Shown here in pieces: positions 62,666 through 64,000 of a DNA stretch of 64,000 bases (position 1 is the stretch's first letter; every line of letters starts with the position of its first letter). The stretch lies in NCBI RefSeq assembly GCF_021739485.1, contig NZ_JAJFNK010000013.1, positions 62,001 to 126,000 of the forward strand, given 5' to 3'. The notes under the pieces are model-generated. The model saw only the letters and a list, made by a program, of their open reading frames with translations. It was not told the origin of the DNA and did not search any database. The position numbers and the translations under genes were made by a program. This DNA is from Alicyclobacillus tolerans (GTDB lineage: Bacteria; Bacillota; Bacilli; Alicyclobacillales; Alicyclobacillaceae).

Positions 62666-64000
62666 ATGCAACCACCACTATCCACTGGTACGGGACCATC
62701 GAAACCGGGGGTCTTTCTTCGAGAGGCGACTGGGTTAGTTCGGAGCTTGTCCGCATGGGATGCAATGGTTCTTGGTCTAGGTCAAGCCGGTTTGTTGTAT
62801 TTTGCTGTAACCATGGTTTCATATCCGTATACGTATCCCGGCGCAAATTTAATTCTGGGAGTCATTATTGTAGCGCTTCTTTCTATCGGTTGGGCCGGAA
62901 CTTATGTTCTCTTTACAAAAGCCATGCCACGTGCGGGCGGAGATTACGTATGGACCAGCCGTGCTTTCCACCCAGCCATAGGGTTTGCTCAAAATTTTAC
63001 GGCCATGTTTGCCTGGGGCGGTATGGGTCTCGGTATCCTAGCACAGTTTTTTAGCAACTTGTATATGGCTGCTGCGTTGTTCGTTCTCGGTTTTTCCTTC
63101 CATTCTGCGGCATTAATTCATGTCGGTGTCTTAATTAGCACGAACAAGGGATGGGAAATCGGGATCGGGACACTGTTCCTTGTCGTTGTTACATTTATTG
63201 CAATTGCTAGGATGAATGTCATTAAAAAATTTCAAACTATTATGATGATTCTATCCATGATTGGCGCATTGCTGGCGGTTGGGGTACTGGTTTTCACAAG
63301 TCATTCCAGTTTTATTCAGGGATTTAATCATTCATTACAGGCGGTTGGTGATCCAGGCTCTTATAGTCAGGTCATCCAAACCGCTGGAAAATATGGGATC
63401 CATCCTAAAGGCATGTGGGGGGAACCCGCTACCCTAGGATTGACCATTGCGGCAATCCCAACACTGATGTGGCTCTTTACCGGATTTCAAACACCAGCCT
63501 ATGTGGCCGGTGAAGTGAAAAATGCCACGAAAAGTATGGCCATTGCTCTAGGATCCGTCTTGCTCATTGGATTGGTTGCATTCCTGCTGTTTGTGCCTAT
63601 AACAATCCACGTTGCCGGAGCTGATTTTTGGAACAGCGTGTCTTTGTTAGTAAACAGCCACCCCAACGCATATCCATGGTTAAGCTACGTTTCACCGTTC
63701 ATCTTTGCAGGTATGGTAAACCATAGTCCCGTCATCAGTATTCTCATAGCTGTTGGATTGTTTACTGCGGGATTTCTTCAGATTTTGCCAGTGTACTTTG
63801 TATTAGGAAGAGCCATTCTGGCATGGTCCTTCGATCGCGTGTTTCCGGAATGGCTTGCCCGGGTTAACGATCGTACGCATACCCCAATCTATGCCATGCT
63901 GCTGGGGGGTATCGTGGGTGAAATGGGTCTCATACTCACGGTCTCCGTCGGGCTGTGGGCATTCTGGGTATCTTCAACAGCAGTGACTGCATTCGCGTGG
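62666..64000 (+). CDS. APC-superfamily amino acid permease (C-terminus outside window)
   Basis: The frame opens at ATG 62666 after AAGGGG and stays open for 445 codons to the right edge. N-terminus: LREATGLVRSLSAWDAMVLG, the APC helix-1 region, then GWAGTYVLFTKAMPRAGGDYVWTSRAF, a conserved loop (split). Many hydrophobic helices follow, with GFQTPAYVAGEVKNATKSM near the middle (the conserved E-x-NA-K motif) and SFDRVFPEWLARVNDRTHTP later. It imports an amino acid or amine; the divergent YheO-type regulator probably controls it. The 200 bp between them are A/T-rich. Confidence 0.88.
   Translation, partial: MQPPLSTGTGPSKPGVFLREATGLVRSLSAWDAMVLGLGQAGLLYFAVTMVSYPYTYPGANLILGVIIVALLSIGWAGTYVLFTKAMPRAGGDYVWTSRAFHPAIGFAQNFTAMFAWGGMGLGILAQFFSNLYMAAALFVLGFSFHSAALIHVGVLISTNKGWEIGIGTLFLVVVTFIAIARMNVIKKFQTIMMILSMIGALLAVGVLVFTSHSSFIQGFNHSLQAVGDPGSYSQVIQTAGKYGIHPKGMWGEPATLGLTIAAIPTLMWLFTGFQTPAYVAGEVKNATKSMAIALGSVLLIGLVAFLLFVPITIHVAGADFWNSVSLLVNSHPNAYPWLSYVSPFIFAGMVNHSPVISILIAVGLFTAGFLQILPVYFVLGRAILAWSFDRVFPEWLARVNDRTHTPIYAMLLGGIVGEMGLILTVSVGLWAFWVSSTAVTAFAW

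Overview
The window reads as a chromosome segment of an aerobic, endospore-forming Bacillota, most like the Bacilli / Alicyclobacillaceae. The evidence is inferential: strong AGGAGG-type ribosome sites, many GTG and TTG starts, moderate GC, and sporulation genes (ytaF-like, a CotD-like coat protein, a run of GerPA/GerPF-like proteins, a sporulation-type sensor kinase). These sit with a respiratory gene set: heme A synthase, 2-oxoglutarate dehydrogenase E1/E2, aconitase, the iron-sulfur subunit of succinate dehydrogenase, and a remnant of nitrate reductase. I saw no rRNA or tRNA gene, CRISPR array, intact insertion sequence or prophage.

Layout. 1-5.8 kb: an MFS carrier cut by the left edge, 3-methyladenine glycosylase I and a heterodimeric ABC exporter. 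5.8-9.4 kb: a probable operon of a soluble PAS/chemoreceptor-like protein, a MerR regulator with a cobalamin domain of the CarH/LitR type and a small membrane protein, divergent from an EAL-domain protein; three TTTGT repeats exactly 11 bp apart lie on the shared promoter. 9.5-19 kb: YtaF-like protein, CtaA, a 901-residue double UxaA protein, YvlD-like protein, LysP-like permease, sensor kinase. 18.6-22.3 kb: coat and germination genes, including tandemly duplicated GerPA/GerPF-like genes. 22.7-29.1 kb: a molybdopterin oxidoreductase and a MacAB-like efflux system. 29-46 kb: mixed metabolism (MBL hydrolase, DoxX, SDR, acyl-CoA ligase, cupredoxin lipoprotein, flavin reductase, tRNA-editing deacylase, lipase, enolase-superfamily dehydratase, NlpC/P60 hydrolase, SMP-30 lactonase, class II aldolase). 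46-52.4 kb: odhA-odhB-Rieske ferredoxin-murB. 52.5-55.5 kb: Crp/Fnr regulator, hemerythrin-like protein, two small proteins, then the first ~125 codons of narG joined directly to the C-terminal part of a TDT-family transporter. 55.6-64 kb: acnA, rpsD, sdhB, a nitrilase-family hydrolase and a YheO-type regulator divergent from an amino-acid permease cut by the right edge.

The most interesting reading is regulatory. The CarH-like locus carries its own candidate operator and may link cobalamin or light sensing to a chemoreceptor-like protein and a cyclic-di-GMP phosphodiesterase. A perfect FNR palindrome (59350-59363) lies 22 bp upstream of a -10 hexamer facing rpsD, the exact geometry of a class II FNR promoter, while the window also carries an FNR-type regulator and a collapsed nitrate-respiration locus. 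The tandem GerPA/GerPF-like family and the double UxaA protein, whose two copies have lost complementary motifs, are the best candidates for under-described protein biology.
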